Below, one piece after another: positions 33,114 to 43,930 of a stretch of 64,000 bases of DNA. The position numbers were made by a program, and so were the translations under genes. Origin of the DNA: Flavobacterium limicola (GTDB lineage: Bacteria; Bacteroidota; Bacteroidia; Flavobacteriales; Flavobacteriaceae); contig NZ_RBXA01000001.1 in the NCBI RefSeq assembly GCF_003634755.1, positions 1,364,001-1,428,000 on the forward strand, written 5' to 3'. The notes under the pieces are model-generated. The model did not search any database and was not told the DNA's origin. It saw nothing but the letters and a program-made list of their open reading frames with translations. Each line of letters opens with the position of its first letter. Position 1 is the first letter of the stretch.

Positions 33114-36100
33114 ATGGAACAACAAAAACCATATATCCCTAACAATAAAGTAAGAATTGTAACCGCAGCAGCTCTTTTTGACGGTCACGATGCGGCAATC
33201 AACATCATGCGTAGAATTATTCAATCTACTGGTGTCGAGGTGATTCATTTAGGTCACGATCGTAGCGTGGAAGAAGTGGTCAACACCGCGATTCAAGAAG
33301 ATGCGAATGCCATTGCGATAACTTCCTATCAAGGAGGACATAACGAATATTTCAAATACATGTATGACTTGCTTCAGGAAAAAGGAGCGGGCCAAATCAA
33401 GATATTTGGTGGTGGCGGTGGTGTAATTCTACCTTCAGAAATTGCCGAATTGCAAGCTTACGGAATCACCAGAATTTACGCTCCAGATGACGGACGTGCG
33501 ATGGGGTTGCAGGGAATGATCAATGATTTAGTGCAACAATCTGATTATCCGGTTGGCGATAAATTGACGGATGAAATCAATCATTTGGAAGAAAAAAATC
33601 CAAAAGCAATTGCAAGAATCATCTCGTCTGCAGAAAATTTTCCTGATGTTGCCGCCAAAACTTTGGAAGCCATCCAAAAAAAGAATGAAAATAGTACGAT
33701 TCCGGTTCTTGGAATAACAGGAACGGGAGGAGCAGGAAAATCATCTTTGGTGGATGAATTAGTGCGTCGTTTTCTAATTGATTTTCCGGAAAAAACGATC
33801 GGATTAATTTCTGTAGATCCATCCAAACGTAAAACGGGTGGAGCATTATTAGGAGATAGAATCCGAATGAACGCGATTAATAATCCTCGCGTTTACATGC
33901 GTTCTTTGGCTACACGCCAATCCAATTTGGCTTTATCTAAATATGTTGCTGATGCAATCCAAGTAATCAAAGCGGCAAATTATGATATCATCATCTTGGA
34001 AACTTCTGGAATCGGGCAATCTGATACAGAGATTATGGACCACTCTGATGTTTCTTTATACGTTATGACACCAGAATTTGGTGCTGCAACCCAATTGGAA
34101 AAAATCGACATGCTTGATTTTGCTGATTTGGTAGCGATAAACAAATTCGACAAACGCGGTTCTCTCGATGCATTGAGAGACGTGAAAAAACAGTACCAAC
34201 GCAACCATAATTTATGGGATGCAAATTTAGATACACTTCCTGTTTTCGGGACCATTGCTTCGCAGTTCAACGATCCGGGAATGAATACGCTGTACAAAGC
34301 GATTATGGATAAAGTCCATGAGAAAACAAATTCTGATTTGAAATCAACGTTCCAAATCACTCGTGAAATGAGCGAGAAAATTTTCGTTATTCCGCCACAC
34401 AGAACCCGTTATTTATCTGAAATTGCAGAAAGCAACCGTAAATATGATGTTACTGCGGTAAGCCAAGAACAAGTTGCCCAAAAATTATACGGAATTTTCA
34501 AAACGATTGAAACCGTAGCTAAAAAAACTCCTGAGTTAAACAAAGCAGGCATTAATGATGATTCGGTTTTGCCAACAGCTTTAGAATCGGAGAAATCGGG
34601 TGCAGCTGAGGACAAAATATTTTTGAATCTTTTACTGAATCAATTTGATAAAGTAAAAATGGATTTGGATCCCTACAATTGGGAAATCATTTTGACTTGG
34701 GACGAAAAAGTAAACAAGTACAAAAATCCAGTTTATACGTTTAAAGTTCGTGACAGAGAAATCAAAATGGCTACGCATACAGAGTCCCTTTCACATTCTC
34801 AAATCCCGAAAATTGCATTACCAAAGTATAAAGCTTGGGGTGATATTTTACGTTGGTGTTTGCAGGAAAACGTTCCTGGAGAATTTCCTTTTACTGCAGG
34901 TTTGTATCCTTTCAAACGTGAAGGGGAAGATCCTTCTCGTATGTTTGCCGGAGAAGGTGGACCAGAAAGAACCAACAAACGTTTTCATTATGTGAGTGCG
35001 GGATTGCCTGCAAAACGATTGTCAACTGCTTTTGACAGTGTGACTTTATACGGAAACGATCCACATGTACGTCCTGATATTTATGGAAAAATCGGAAATG
35101 CCGGAGTTTCTATTTGTTGTTTGGATGATGCTAAAAAGCTATATTCTGGTTTCGATTTGGTTCATGCGATGACTTCGGTGAGTATGACTATCAATGGACC
35201 AGCACCCATGTTACTAGGCTTTTTCATGAATGCGGCGATTGACCAACAATGTGAGTTTTACATCAAAGAAAATAATCTTGAAAAAGAAGTTGAAGCAAAA
35301 ATCAACAAAATATATGCAGCTAAAGGAGTCGAAAGACCGCATTATCAAGGTGATTTACCCGAAGGAAATAACGGTTTAGGATTGAAGCTTTTGGGCGTTA
35401 CCGGAGATCAGGTTTTGCCTTTGGAAGTGTATGACGAAATCAAAGCAAGAACGTTGTCTCAAGTTCGTGGTACTGTTCAAGCAGATATTTTGAAAGAAGA
35501 CCAAGCACAAAATACCTGTATTTTCTCAACAGAATTTGCGTTGCGATTGATGGGCGACGTACAGGAATATTTTATTACTAAGAATGTTAGAAACTTCTAT
35601 TCGGTTTCTATTTCGGGATATCACATTGCCGAAGCAGGTGCAAATCCAATCACACAATTGGCTTTCACACTTTCTAATGGTTTCACGTATGTGGAATATT
35701 ATTTGAGTCGTGGTATGAATATCAATGACTTTGGACCCAACTTATCGTTCTTCTTTTCGAATGGAGTAGATCCGGAATATGCCGTTATTGGTCGTGTAGC
35801 GCGTAAAATTTGGGCGAAAGCCATGAAAAATAAATACGGCGCTAACGAACGTGCTCAAATGTTGAAATACCATATTCAGACTTCGGGACGTTCATTGCAT
35901 GCACAGGAAATAGACTTCAATGATATTCGTACGACTTTGCAAGCGTTGTATGCTATTTATGACAACTGTAATTCCTTGCACACCAATGCGTATGACGAAG
36001 CAATCACCACGCCTACCGAAGAATCTGTACGTCGTGCGATGGCAATTCAGTTGATTATTAATAAAGAATTAGGGTTGGCTAAAAACGAAAATCCAATTCA

Positions 36101-36566
36101 GGGTGCTTTCATCATAGAAGAATTAACAGATTTAGTTGAAGCTGCAGTTTTACAGGAATTTGATAGAATTACGGAGCGTGGAGGAGTGCTGGGTGCTATG
36201 GAAACCATGTATCAACGCTCTAAAATTCAGGAAGAGAGTTTGTATTATGAGACTTTGAAACATACGGGTGAATTTCCTATCATTGGTGTGAATACGTTCT
36301 TGAGTTCCAAAGGTTCTCCAACGGTTATTCCAGCTGAAGTAATTCGCGCTACGGAAGAAGAAAAACAATACCAAATTGATATGTTGAACCATTTGCATCA
36401 ATCGAATCAAGATTTAGTAAATGAGCATTTGAATACGCTTCAGGAAGCAGCCATTAAAAACGAAAATTTATTCGAACATTTAATTGAAGCGACTAAGGTT
36501 TGTTCTTTGGGACAAATTACTTCGGCTTTGTTTGAAGTAGGAGGACAGTATAGAAGAAATATGTAA
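33114..36566 (+). CDS. icmF: Fused B12-dependent acyl-CoA mutase with G-protein chaperone (IcmF type)
   Basis: A 1150-residue fusion: N-terminal B12-binding domain (about 10-145, beginning [20 protein letters not shown]), a MeaB/ArgK-like GTPase (about 170-470) with P-loop [14 protein letters not shown] and NKFDKRG for base recognition, then the mutase catalytic barrel (about 560-1110) with [28 protein letters not shown]. This order defines IcmF, which interconverts isobutyryl-CoA and butyryl-CoA and carries its own reactivating chaperone. The short [10 protein letters not shown] segment differs from the methylmalonyl-CoA mutase version. Substrate range (isobutyryl or other branched acyl-CoA) is inferred from family. 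Single gene with terminator at 36649. Confidence 0.93.
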   Translation: MEQQKPYIPNNKVRIVTAAALFDGHDAAINIMRRIIQSTGVEVIHLGHDRSVEEVVNTAIQEDANAIAITSYQGGHNEYFKYMYDLLQEKGAGQIKIFGGGGGVILPSEIAELQAYGITRIYAPDDGRAMGLQGMINDLVQQSDYPVGDKLTDEINHLEEKNPKAIARIISSAENFPDVAAKTLEAIQKKNENSTIPVLGITGTGGAGKSSLVDELVRRFLIDFPEKTIGLISVDPSKRKTGGALLGDRIRMNAINNPRVYMRSLATRQSNLALSKYVADAIQVIKAANYDIIILETSGIGQSDTEIMDHSDVSLYVMTPEFGAATQLEKIDMLDFADLVAINKFDKRGSLDALRDVKKQYQRNHNLWDANLDTLPVFGTIASQFNDPGMNTLYKAIMDKVHEKTNSDLKSTFQITREMSEKIFVIPPHRTRYLSEIAESNRKYDVTAVSQEQVAQKLYGIFKTIETVAKKTPELNKAGINDDSVLPTALESEKSGAAEDKIFLNLLLNQFDKVKMDLDPYNWEIILTWDEKVNKYKNPVYTFKVRDREIKMATHTESLSHSQIPKIALPKYKAWGDILRWCLQENVPGEFPFTAGLYPFKREGEDPSRMFAGEGGPERTNKRFHYVSAGLPAKRLSTAFDSVTLYGNDPHVRPDIYGKIGNAGVSICCLDDAKKLYSGFDLVHAMTSVSMTINGPAPMLLGFFMNAAIDQQCEFYIKENNLEKEVEAKINKIYAAKGVERPHYQGDLPEGNNGLGLKLLGVTGDQVLPLEVYDEIKARTLSQVRGTVQADILKEDQAQNTCIFSTEFALRLMGDVQEYFITKNVRNFYSVSISGYHIAEAGANPITQLAFTLSNGFTYVEYYLSRGMNINDFGPNLSFFFSNGVDPEYAVIGRVARKIWAKAMKNKYGANERAQMLKYHIQTSGRSLHAQEIDFNDIRTTLQALYAIYDNCNSLHTNAYDEAITTPTEESVRRAMAIQLIINKELGLAKNENPIQGAFIIEELTDLVEAAVLQEFDRITERGGVLGAMETMYQRSKIQEESLYYETLKHTGEFPIIGVNTFLSSKGSPTVIPAEVIRATEEEKQYQIDMLNHLHQSNQDLVNEHLNTLQEAAIKNENLFEHLIEATKVCSLGQITSALFEVGGQYRRNM

Positions 36567-36648
36567 GCAGAGAACCGCTTTTTGTATCGCAAAAAGAGTG
36601 TGAACATCTTAACCCGTTTTCGGGCTAGATTTGATTGCAATATTTATA

Positions 36649-36680
36649 AAAGGCCTCTCAGTGATGAGAGGTCTTTTTTT
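36649..36680. terminator. Bidirectional terminator between icmF and the DUF1543 gene
   Basis: aaaggcctctca-gtga-tgagaggtctttttt; the strong stem and T/A runs serve both convergent genes. Confidence 0.88.
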
Positions 36681-36681
36681 G

Positions 36682-37251
36682 TTATTTTATTTTATTAATT
36701 TTCAAGTACCCAATATGCAATTCATCCTCTTGTAAATCAGTTTCAGATTTGGTTATTAAAAGAGCATGTTGCGCTTTAAATTGCTTGTCTAAAACATCGG
36801 CTACATTATGTATATCATCCACATCGATTCCGTATTTATCATCTATATGAGATGGGGCGTCCTTGAAACCGAAATGTTTATAGAAAGTGCTTTTTCTTGC
36901 TTTTTTGGAAGCCAATCCTAAATTTTTGGCAATAGTTAGAATTTTGTAGTGGTATTCTTCAAATTCATTTTCTTTATAACCGCCCAAGTTGATGAAAAAT
37001 AAATTATCCGAAGAAGAAGTTAGAGCTGTATCTTTTGCAATAATTTTGATCGAAAAATTGTCTACTGAAGAAACCTCTCGCCAGGCATCAATATGAAGCT
37101 GCCCTTTGGCTTCAGGCCAAAACGATTTCATCTGAGGGATCAAATCTTTCAAGGAAGTTCCAATTCCAAAAAAAATATCATGCTGTTCCGTAAACCGTCC
37201 TTTTGGTACGCAGCCTAGCATTATCATGTATAATTTAAGTTCTTTTTCCAT
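36682..37251 (-). CDS. DUF1543-domain protein
   Basis: A 189-residue protein made of two similar halves, the DUF1543 layout: first half KLYMIMLGCVPKGRFTEQHDIFFGIGTSLKDLIPQ, second around LFFINLGGYKENEFEEYHYKILTIAKNLGLAS. No signal peptide or membrane segment; cytoplasmic. Function unknown. The ATG at 37251 gives a family-typical start. It is convergent with icmF. Confidence 0.88.
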   Translation of the reverse strand: MEKELKLYMIMLGCVPKGRFTEQHDIFFGIGTSLKDLIPQMKSFWPEAKGQLHIDAWREVSSVDNFSIKIIAKDTALTSSSDNLFFINLGGYKENEFEEYHYKILTIAKNLGLASKKARKSTFYKHFGFKDAPSHIDDKYGIDVDDIHNVADVLDKQFKAQHALLITKSETDLQEDELHIGYLKINKIK

Positions 37252-37337
37252 AATTCAAAATTACATTATATTTTAAAATAAACTTTGGCACAATTCATGA
37301 ATGGTATTTTTCAATATAAATTATAAAACGATAACGA

Positions 37338-37829
37338 ATGAAAAAAATTACCTTATTTTTAGTTTTCATCGGGATGATGGCACTACAAAGTTGTGAAGTA
37401 ACGGAAGTATATGATGATGCTCCAAGAAATGAAGTGTTTGAAGTTACAACTTCATTTAATTCCAATAATAATTACAGTAGCTTGGTTACATTTGACCCGC
37501 CAATTTATTCCACTGATTCCGTTTTAGTATATCATTTGTATGATACGGTAAATGGGCAAGATGTTTGGAAATTAATGCCTCAAACCTACTATTTTAGTGA
37601 TGGTGGGGAATTGGATTTCAATTTTGATTATTCTAGATTTAATGTAAATATCTTTCTTTCGGCTAATTTTAGTCTAACTACAGTACCATCAAGTTGGACG
37701 CAAAATCAAACTTTTAGAATTGTAGTTGTACCTGATGGTTTTGCCGCTACAGTTAACAAAAATAATATTGATTCTGTACTGTCAGCATTACGTGTTAATC
37801 AAGGTGAGATTAAGAAAATTGATTTGTAA
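37338..37829 (+). CDS. Putative lipoprotein
   Basis: A 163-residue protein with lipoprotein signal (MKKITLFLVFIGMMALQSCEV, Cys at about 19). The mature domain is beta-rich (FNSNNNYSSLVTFDPPIYSTDSVLVYHLYD, FRIVVVPDGFAATVNKN), similar in layout to small flavobacterial cell-surface lipoproteins. No family assigned. It sits between two convergent genes and shares the downstream terminator at 37847. Confidence 0.75.
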   Translation: MKKITLFLVFIGMMALQSCEVTEVYDDAPRNEVFEVTTSFNSNNNYSSLVTFDPPIYSTDSVLVYHLYDTVNGQDVWKLMPQTYYFSDGGELDFNFDYSRFNVNIFLSANFSLTTVPSSWTQNQTFRIVVVPDGFAATVNKNNIDSVLSALRVNQGEIKKIDL

Positions 37830-37846
37830 AGAATACTTTTTATAAA

Positions 37847-37879
37847 CAAAAAAAGGAAATCGTGAGATTTCCTTTTTTT
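37847..37879. terminator. Bidirectional terminator
   Basis: aaaaaaaggaaatc-gtga-gatttcctttttt between the convergent genes ending at 37829 and 37899. Confidence 0.88.
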
Positions 37880-37898
37880 ATTGCTGGTACTTTTAGTA

Positions 37899-38846
37899 TT
37901 AGACCATTTCTTTGCTGCTCTTTCTTAGAGAGGCGACAATTCCTGCGATAAGTGAAACAGCTATAAAGGCCAATGATACCCATTCCGGTAATTTAATATA
38001 ATCATGAAGTAGCATTTTAACCCCTACAAAACTCAAAATAGCAATAAGGCTGTATTCCAAATGAGCAAATTTGTCTAGCATGTGGGCGAGAAAGAAATAC
38101 ATAGAACGCAATCCTAGAATAGCAAAAATATTCGAACTAAAAACTAAAAAAGGATCGCTTGTTATGGCTAAAATTGCAGGAACACTATCTATAGCAAATA
38201 CAACATCCATTACTTCAATAACAATAAGTGCTACAAAAAGAGGTGTAGCAGCTGTAATATGTCTTCTTTTTACAAAGAAATGCTCTCCGTCGATGTGATT
38301 GGAAATAGGTATGACTTTTTTCAGAGTCTTATAAATGAATGATTTTTTTGGTTCAAATTTTTCATCTTCCCCACTAAATAACATTTTCATGGCCGTATAT
38401 ATTAGAAAAACTCCAAAAATATAGGTCATCCATGTAAATTTGTTAATCAGTAAAACGCCAAAATAAATCATCAAACCTCTAAAGATAATAGCTCCTAGGA
38501 TTCCCCAAAACAATACTCGATGTTGGTATTTTTGTGGTATTTTAAAGGCTGAAAAAATAATAGCAATAACAAAAATATTATCGATACTCAAGGATAATTC
38601 TATTAAATAGCCTGTGATGAATTTTAATGACGCATCCATAGGTTTCAAAGAATCTGGATTTGCAATATAATCCGTGGTGTAAAGCCAATAGATTACTCCA
38701 GAGAACATAAAAGATAATGCTACCCATATTGCAGTCCATTTGCCTGCTTCTTTTGAACTTATAATGTGAGGTGTTTTATTGAAAACTCCTAAATCGAGTG
38801 CAAGAAATATTAAAACAGCTACTAAAAATGAAATCCAGACAATCAT
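37899..38846 (-). CDS. TerC/Alx-family membrane transporter
   Basis: A 315-residue integral membrane protein with seven to nine hydrophobic segments. Diagnostic TerC motifs: LSLSIDNIFVIAIIFSAF (acidic residue in a membrane helix) and VMDVVFAIDSVPAILAIT (second acidic pair). Alx/TerC members export manganese or load metal onto secreted enzymes. Opens with an Alx-like region IFLALDLGVFNKTPH. Single gene. No Mn-sensing riboswitch is recognisable upstream by eye. Role in metal homeostasis is inferred from family. Confidence 0.9.
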   Translation of the reverse strand: MIVWISFLVAVLIFLALDLGVFNKTPHIISSKEAGKWTAIWVALSFMFSGVIYWLYTTDYIANPDSLKPMDASLKFITGYLIELSLSIDNIFVIAIIFSAFKIPQKYQHRVLFWGILGAIIFRGLMIYFGVLLINKFTWMTYIFGVFLIYTAMKMLFSGEDEKFEPKKSFIYKTLKKVIPISNHIDGEHFFVKRRHITAATPLFVALIVIEVMDVVFAIDSVPAILAITSDPFLVFSSNIFAILGLRSMYFFLAHMLDKFAHLEYSLIAILSFVGVKMLLHDYIKLPEWVSLAFIAVSLIAGIVASLRKSSKEMV

Positions 38847-39096
38847 AAGTATAATTTTTAAAGTTATGCAAAGATACTTTATGAATTTTAAACTTTCATA
38901 ACTATTTTGTTGTAAAGTTATTTACTCTAAGTGTTATCAAAGCTGTTTTTTTGCTGAAAATAGGAGTTAAAAAAAATATCGCTATTAAAATTATTTATGT
39001 AGTGATTATTGCAGGTGTTTTTTAGGAATATGATAATTTTAAACCTACTGCCTATAAAAAAACAGAGGTAGAACTTTATAAAAGTAATAATTTCTA

Positions 39097-39104
39097 TATA
39101 TTTG
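39097..39104 (+). promoter_or_regulatory. -7 box of glnN
   Basis: TATATTTG fits TAnnTTTG, 41 bp before the start codon. No clear -33 TTG at the usual spacing. Confidence 0.45.
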
Positions 39105-39144
39105 CATCAAAATAATAGGGGTTTAATTAATTAAAATAATTTTT

Positions 39145-41334
39145 ATGTCGACAATACGTTTTCAAGCTTTGAGAGAAGCTTCAAGCAGAAAGCCAGTAGA
39201 TTTTCAGGAATCGGATAGAAAATCAACTATTTTTGGTTCAAATGTCTTTAATGACAAAGCAATGAGGCAATATTTGACCTCGGATGCTTTTAAAGGAGTG
39301 CAAGGTGCTGTTCAGCATGGAACTAAAATAGACAGAAAATTAGCGGATTATATCGCCATGGGTATGAAAGAGTGGGCTTTGTCTAAAGGAGTGACTCATT
39401 ATACACACTGGTTTCAGCCACTTACCGGAACTACTGCTGAAAAACACGATGCTTTCTTTGAAACATCGTATGATGGTAGTGATCCTGTAGAAAAATTTGG
39501 TGGAGCGCAATTAGTGCAACAAGAACCAGATGCTTCCAGTTTTCCAAATGGAGGAATTAGAAATACATTTGAAGCAAGAGGATATACTGCTTGGGATCCA
39601 ACTTCTCCAGCATTTATTTTTGGAACTACTTTATGTATTCCAACCGTTTTTATTTCATATACCGGAGAAGCTTTAGATTATAAAACGCCTTTGTTGCGCG
39701 CTCTTATGGTAATGGATGATGCAGCTACTGAAGTGTGTAAATATTTTGATAAAAATGTTAAAAAAGTTACCGCGACTTTAGGTTGGGAACAAGAATATTT
39801 CTTAGTAGACAGAGCTTTAGCAAATTCTCGTCCTGATCTTATTATGACAGGGAGAACATTGTTAGGACATACTTCTGCCAAAGGACAGCAATTAGATGAC
39901 CATTATTTTGGCTCAATTCCAACACGTGCTTTAACGTACATGAGAGATTTAGAGCAAGAATGTATGTTGTTAGGAATTCCTGTAAAAACTCGTCATAATG
40001 AAGTGGCACCAAACCAATTTGAGTTGGCGCCTATTTTTGAAGAAACAAATTTGGCTGTAGATCACAACTGTTTATTAATGGACGTGATGCAAAAAGTGGC
40101 TGAGCGTCATGAATTGAAAGTTTTGTTCCATGAAAAACCTTTCAAAGGAGTTAATGGCTCAGGGAAACATAACAACTGGTCTTTAGCTACTGATACTGGT
40201 GTAAACTTGTTGAGTCCAAGTAAAACGCCAATGAGTAATTTGCAGTTTTTGACTTTCTTCATCAATACAATCAAAGCGGTAAATGATAATGAATCATTAT
40301 TGAGAGCAGCTATTGCTTCTGCGAGTAATGATCACAGATTAGGAGCTAATGAAGCGCCTCCTGCAATTATATCCGTATTCATCGGTGGACAATTGACAAA
40401 AGTTCTAGCTGAATTAGAAGGGGTAACTACCGGTAAATTATCTCCGGAAGAAAAAACAGATTTAAAATTAAATGTAGTAGGGAAAATTCCAGATGTCCTT
40501 TTGGATAATACGGATAGAAACAGAACTTCCCCATTTGCTTTTACAGGAAATAAATTTGAATTCAGAGCAGTAGGTTCAACGGCTAACTGTTCTAATGCAA
40601 TGACTACTTTGAATGCCATAGTTGCGAAACAATTAAGAGATTTCAAAGTTGAAGTTGATGCTTTGATTGATTCTAAAGACATGAAGAAAGACGACGCGAT
40701 CTTCAATGTATTAAGAGAGTACATCAAACAATCCAAAAAAATTCTTTTTGAAGGAGACGGATATAGCGAAGAATGGGAGATTGAAGCCAAAAAAAGAGGC
40801 TTGAGTAATTTCAAAACAACTCCTGAAGCGTTAAAGGCGAGAGTTTCTAAGCAATCATTAGATTTGTTTTCTGAATTGAATATCATGAACCATGTTGAAG
40901 TGGAAGCGCGTTATGAAATTGAATTAGAAGAGTATACCAAGAAAATTCAAATTGAAGGCAGGGTTTTAGGTGATATTTCTAAAAATCACGTTATACCTAC
41001 AGCAATCCGTTACCAAAATACTCTGATTGCAAATGTGAAAGGGCTGAAGGATATTTTTGGAAATGACTTTGAAACCATAGCTAAAGAGCAAATTATACTT
41101 ATAAAGGATATTTCTAAACATATTGAAGGTATTAATACCAAAGTAAAAGAAATGACTGATGCCAGAAAAAGTGCTAATGCATTGACTGATGCTCAAGAAA
41201 TGGCAGAAGCGTATTGTGATAAGGTAAAGCCATACTTTGAAATCATCAGGAACCACTGTGATAAATTGGAGTTGTTGGTAGATAATGAATTGTGGACTCT
41301 AACAAAATATAGAGAATTGTTATTCACTAAATAA
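39145..41334 (+). CDS. glnN: Glutamine synthetase, type III
   Basis: A 729-residue type III glutamine synthetase, which forms glutamine from glutamate and ammonia using ATP. The length distinguishes it from GSI and GSII (about 450 and 350). Signatures: GWEQEYFLVDRALA (metal-binding Glu), KTRHNEVAPNQFELAPIFEETNLA, FHEKPFKGVNGSGKHNNWSL, and the nucleotide/ammonia region NRTSPFAFTGNKFEFRAVGSTANC. Bacteroidota commonly use GSIII as their main enzyme. Single gene with own promoter and terminator at 41352. Cytoplasmic dodecamer in characterised relatives. Confidence 0.96.
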   Translation: MSTIRFQALREASSRKPVDFQESDRKSTIFGSNVFNDKAMRQYLTSDAFKGVQGAVQHGTKIDRKLADYIAMGMKEWALSKGVTHYTHWFQPLTGTTAEKHDAFFETSYDGSDPVEKFGGAQLVQQEPDASSFPNGGIRNTFEARGYTAWDPTSPAFIFGTTLCIPTVFISYTGEALDYKTPLLRALMVMDDAATEVCKYFDKNVKKVTATLGWEQEYFLVDRALANSRPDLIMTGRTLLGHTSAKGQQLDDHYFGSIPTRALTYMRDLEQECMLLGIPVKTRHNEVAPNQFELAPIFEETNLAVDHNCLLMDVMQKVAERHELKVLFHEKPFKGVNGSGKHNNWSLATDTGVNLLSPSKTPMSNLQFLTFFINTIKAVNDNESLLRAAIASASNDHRLGANEAPPAIISVFIGGQLTKVLAELEGVTTGKLSPEEKTDLKLNVVGKIPDVLLDNTDRNRTSPFAFTGNKFEFRAVGSTANCSNAMTTLNAIVAKQLRDFKVEVDALIDSKDMKKDDAIFNVLREYIKQSKKILFEGDGYSEEWEIEAKKRGLSNFKTTPEALKARVSKQSLDLFSELNIMNHVEVEARYEIELEEYTKKIQIEGRVLGDISKNHVIPTAIRYQNTLIANVKGLKDIFGNDFETIAKEQIILIKDISKHIEGINTKVKEMTDARKSANALTDAQEMAEAYCDKVKPYFEIIRNHCDKLELLVDNELWTLTKYRELLFTK

Positions 41335-41351
41335 TAGTGCAGATAAATATT

Positions 41352-41383
41352 AAAAAAAAGAGGCTTTACGGCCTCTTTTTTTG
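41352..41383 (+). terminator. glnN terminator
   Basis: A-run, stem aagaggc/gcctctt with a short loop, T-run. Confidence 0.85.
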
Positions 41384-41677
41384 TTAATAAAAACAATGAT
41401 ATCTTTAATAATTTTTTTCTTACTGTATCGATAGTTTATTTTACTCTTTGTCGATTTAGTTTTACACTTCATCGAAAAAATAATTAAATAGCTAAAAAAC
41501 AGTGTTTTAGTTGTCAGGGGTGTTTAAAAACTTTTATATCTTTGATATGTAGTAATCAAATAAGCAATTAATTAAAAATGTATTTCTTATTAATTATTAC
41601 CTAAAAAAGCAGATCCCAAATCACTTTTTTGAACCTATATATTAATTTGTATTAACAACCAATTAAATATATTTATT
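41384..41677 (+). promoter_or_regulatory. Curli operon promoter region and leader
   Basis: TATCTTTG at 41537-41544 fits the -7 consensus; it would give a leader of about 130 bases. An upstream TTG is present but 23 bp away. The leader is AT-rich with no strong hairpin. Confidence 0.45.
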
Positions 41678-42364
41678 ATGAAAAAAGTAATTTTAAGCAT
41701 CTCCGCGATGCTTGTGGCCTCAGTTAGTTTTGCACAAGGAAATGTTAGTGCAGTAAATCAGTTTGGTATTGCAAATGCTGCTGTTATTACACAGTCTGGT
41801 TTAGAAAATGATTCAGATGTTTTGCAATTAGGATTTGCAAATTTGGCTGTCGTTGATCAAGACGGTAGACATAATGAAGCTGACATCAACCAAGGGGGAG
41901 CTTTAAACTATGCAAATGTTGACCAAAAAGGACGTCGTAATGATGCGTATATAGGTCAATTAGGAATTGCTAATGCTGCTTACATCACTCAAGATGGTAG
42001 AAGAAACGATGCTGTTATAGGTCAAGCAGGTTTCCTTAATTATGCTAGAACAACGCAAATAGGTAGAGACAACTCCTCAACTACTTTGCAGTTTGACATA
42101 GCGAATTCTTCTAACACTATGCAAGAAGGACATGATAATAACTCTCTTGTGTTTCAAGTTGGTATAGGAAATAGTGCCAATGTTGATCAATATGGAGAAT
42201 ATAACATGGCTATAACTACGCAACTGGGAACGGATAATACTTCTTACATCAATCAATTTGGTACAGCAAACTATGCTTGGACTATTCAAACTGGGGATAG
42301 CCATTTAAGTACGGTAAACCAATGGGGAGCTGGAAATATGAGTTTAGTTATGCAATCTAACTAA
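41678..42364 (+). CDS. csgA: Major curlin-repeat subunit
   Basis: A 228-residue secreted amyloid subunit. Signal peptide 1-20 (ending VSFAQ). The mature part is built of about 17 short curlin units of roughly 11-12 residues with the pattern Q-x-G-x-x-N-x-A (VNQFGIANAAVITQ, VDQKGRRNDAYIGQLG, and INQFGTANYAW). Such repeats stack as a beta-solenoid amyloid fibre. Repeat regularity is much higher than in the csgB-like neighbour. First gene of the curli operon; a strong terminator follows, so it may also be transcribed alone at high level. Confidence 0.93.
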   Translation: MKKVILSISAMLVASVSFAQGNVSAVNQFGIANAAVITQSGLENDSDVLQLGFANLAVVDQDGRHNEADINQGGALNYANVDQKGRRNDAYIGQLGIANAAYITQDGRRNDAVIGQAGFLNYARTTQIGRDNSSTTLQFDIANSSNTMQEGHDNNSLVFQVGIGNSANVDQYGEYNMAITTQLGTDNTSYINQFGTANYAWTIQTGDSHLSTVNQWGAGNMSLVMQSN

Positions 42365-42373
42365 TTACTTTCT

Positions 42374-42409
42374 AAAAGGCGGAATTGGTTAACCAATTCC
42401 GCCTTTTTT
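42374..42409 (+). terminator. Strong terminator after csgA
   Basis: aaaaggcggaattggtt/aaccaattccgcctttttt, almost perfect 17 bp arms. It would separate high csgA expression from the rest. Confidence 0.88.
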
Positions 42410-42565
42410 ATTTTAAAAAAATATTATTTAGTTTTCAGAAATATTGAAATATTTTTTAATGAAAAGTAGCATAATAGAATTTTTTTGACTGCAATAGATT
42501 GTTTTAGGAATAGTTTATAGGTACTCTAAAAAATATTTAGTTTTAATATTCATAATCAATGACTC

Positions 42566-43084
42566 ATGAAACCAAAATTCAATATTTTTTTATTTATACT
42601 TCTGTTTTTAACGAGCTATTTTGTTAAAGCACAAGAGTTTAATTCGCCTGTTAATTCATTGCTCTTAGTAAGTAAGGATTTAATATATAATGGGAATAAC
42701 GAAATTGGGCAAGCTCAACAGTCATCAAATATTCAGTTTCTTACGAATACTAATTTAATACATATTTCTCAAATAGGTTTTAATAATTATTCAGATGCAA
42801 GCGTACCTAATGAAAGTTCTACCATTGTCATTGGTCAATTCGGATCAAATAATTATGTATCAGTTGATAAAAATGCGTATGATTTGACGCAATCAGTCAC
42901 TCAGTATGGAAATAATAATTATGTGAGTGATTTTTCATTATATAGTTCGGGTTCAATCAATATGGCGATACATCAGGAAGGAAATAATTTGACGCTATTC
43001 AATAATGGCTCTAATTCAATATCCAAAGATTTGAAAATTACCCAAACAGGAAATTCGGGAGCAATTTATATTTTTAATCATTAA
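42566..43084 (+). CDS. csgB: Minor curlin-repeat subunit (CsgB-like)
   Basis: A 172-residue protein with signal peptide (1-22, ending VKAQ) and irregular curlin-like units: INHISQIGFNNYS-type strings such as ISQIGFNNYSDA, IGQFGSNNYVSV and VTQYGNNNYVSD, separated by asparagine/serine-rich spacers. Fewer and less regular repeats than csgA fit the nucleator role of CsgB. It is followed 3 bp later by csgE, so it is the first gene of the export part of the operon. Assignment of nucleator function is inferred from order and repeat decay. Confidence 0.8.
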   Translation: MKPKFNIFLFILLFLTSYFVKAQEFNSPVNSLLLVSKDLIYNGNNEIGQAQQSSNIQFLTNTNLIHISQIGFNNYSDASVPNESSTIVIGQFGSNNYVSVDKNAYDLTQSVTQYGNNNYVSDFSLYSSGSINMAIHQEGNNLTLFNNGSNSISKDLKITQTGNSGAIYIFNH

Positions 43085-43087
43085 GTC

Positions 43088-43819
43088 ATGAAAAGATTTT
43101 TAATTAAAATTGTGGTATTGCTGTTCTATTTTAATATTCAACTTTTGACCGCACAGGTTGTTTATAAAGAAGTTAAAGCAAAGATTGATATTGAAGAAAT
43201 TGAAAATACTTTGTCAGTTGCAGGAACAGTTGAGAATTTAAAGTCAGAGTTTAAAAACATTTCATTTAAGCTTTCTGTTTTTAAAAAAAACAAATCGAAT
43301 TCCAATAAATCAAGTAATGCTCAAGATGGTCGCGTTACGCTTGAGCCGATACAGAAAATCACGCTTTCCAAAACTCAGATTAATAAAAGCGCTGAAGATC
43401 AAATTATCATATTGTTGTTGATTTATGATGAAGATAATAAGATAATAGGAAAAGATCGGGTTGTTTTTGGGGAAGAGGATACAAATTTAGGGATTCTTAA
43501 GCCTAAAGATGGATTAGAGATGGTAGGTATTGTATCCAATGACACGAAAACTAAATTAGGGAATGATTTCTATGATCTTTTTTATAATGCGTATTCAAAA
43601 TTAAAATTGAATTCCAGCAAGATTATCTCTGTTCAGGAAGAATTGACCTTTGGTAGAACCACTAAGATTTCAATATATGTAGATAGCGAAGTCATCGAAG
43701 AATTTATTGCAAAACCTGATGAAGACTTTTTGAAATATATGGCGGAAACAGCTGCTGCTAAAGTTTTTAAATATTTCAAGAATATTGAAAAACAAAATAA
43801 ATTTATTACTCAGTATTGA
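43088..43819 (+). CDS. csgE: CsgE-like curli export adaptor with N-terminal extension
   Basis: A 243-residue protein with signal peptide (1-22, ending LTAQ). The C-terminal 110 residues match CsgE: GIVSNDTKTKLGNDFYDLFYNAY, TFGRTTKISIYVDSEVIEEFIAKPDED. In E. coli CsgE is about 130 residues and caps the CsgG secretion pore. Here an N-terminal domain of about 110 residues (beta-rich, including VTLEPIQKITLSKTQIN) precedes it; its role is not known, but similar two-part CsgE proteins occur in Bacteroidota as far as I recall. Periplasmic; transcribed with csgB (3 bp gap). Confidence 0.85.
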   Translation: MKRFLIKIVVLLFYFNIQLLTAQVVYKEVKAKIDIEEIENTLSVAGTVENLKSEFKNISFKLSVFKKNKSNSNKSSNAQDGRVTLEPIQKITLSKTQINKSAEDQIIILLLIYDEDNKIIGKDRVVFGEEDTNLGILKPKDGLEMVGIVSNDTKTKLGNDFYDLFYNAYSKLKLNSSKIISVQEELTFGRTTKISIYVDSEVIEEFIAKPDEDFLKYMAETAAAKVFKYFKNIEKQNKFITQY

Positions 43820-43930
43820 TTGTTTATTCAGGAGACTATTACAATTTTATAGTGACTTATGATAAAGAATTAATTTTCAGGTTGCTTTTTGTTCGCTTCT
43901 CAATAATGTTTTATTTAAATCAATTTCAAT

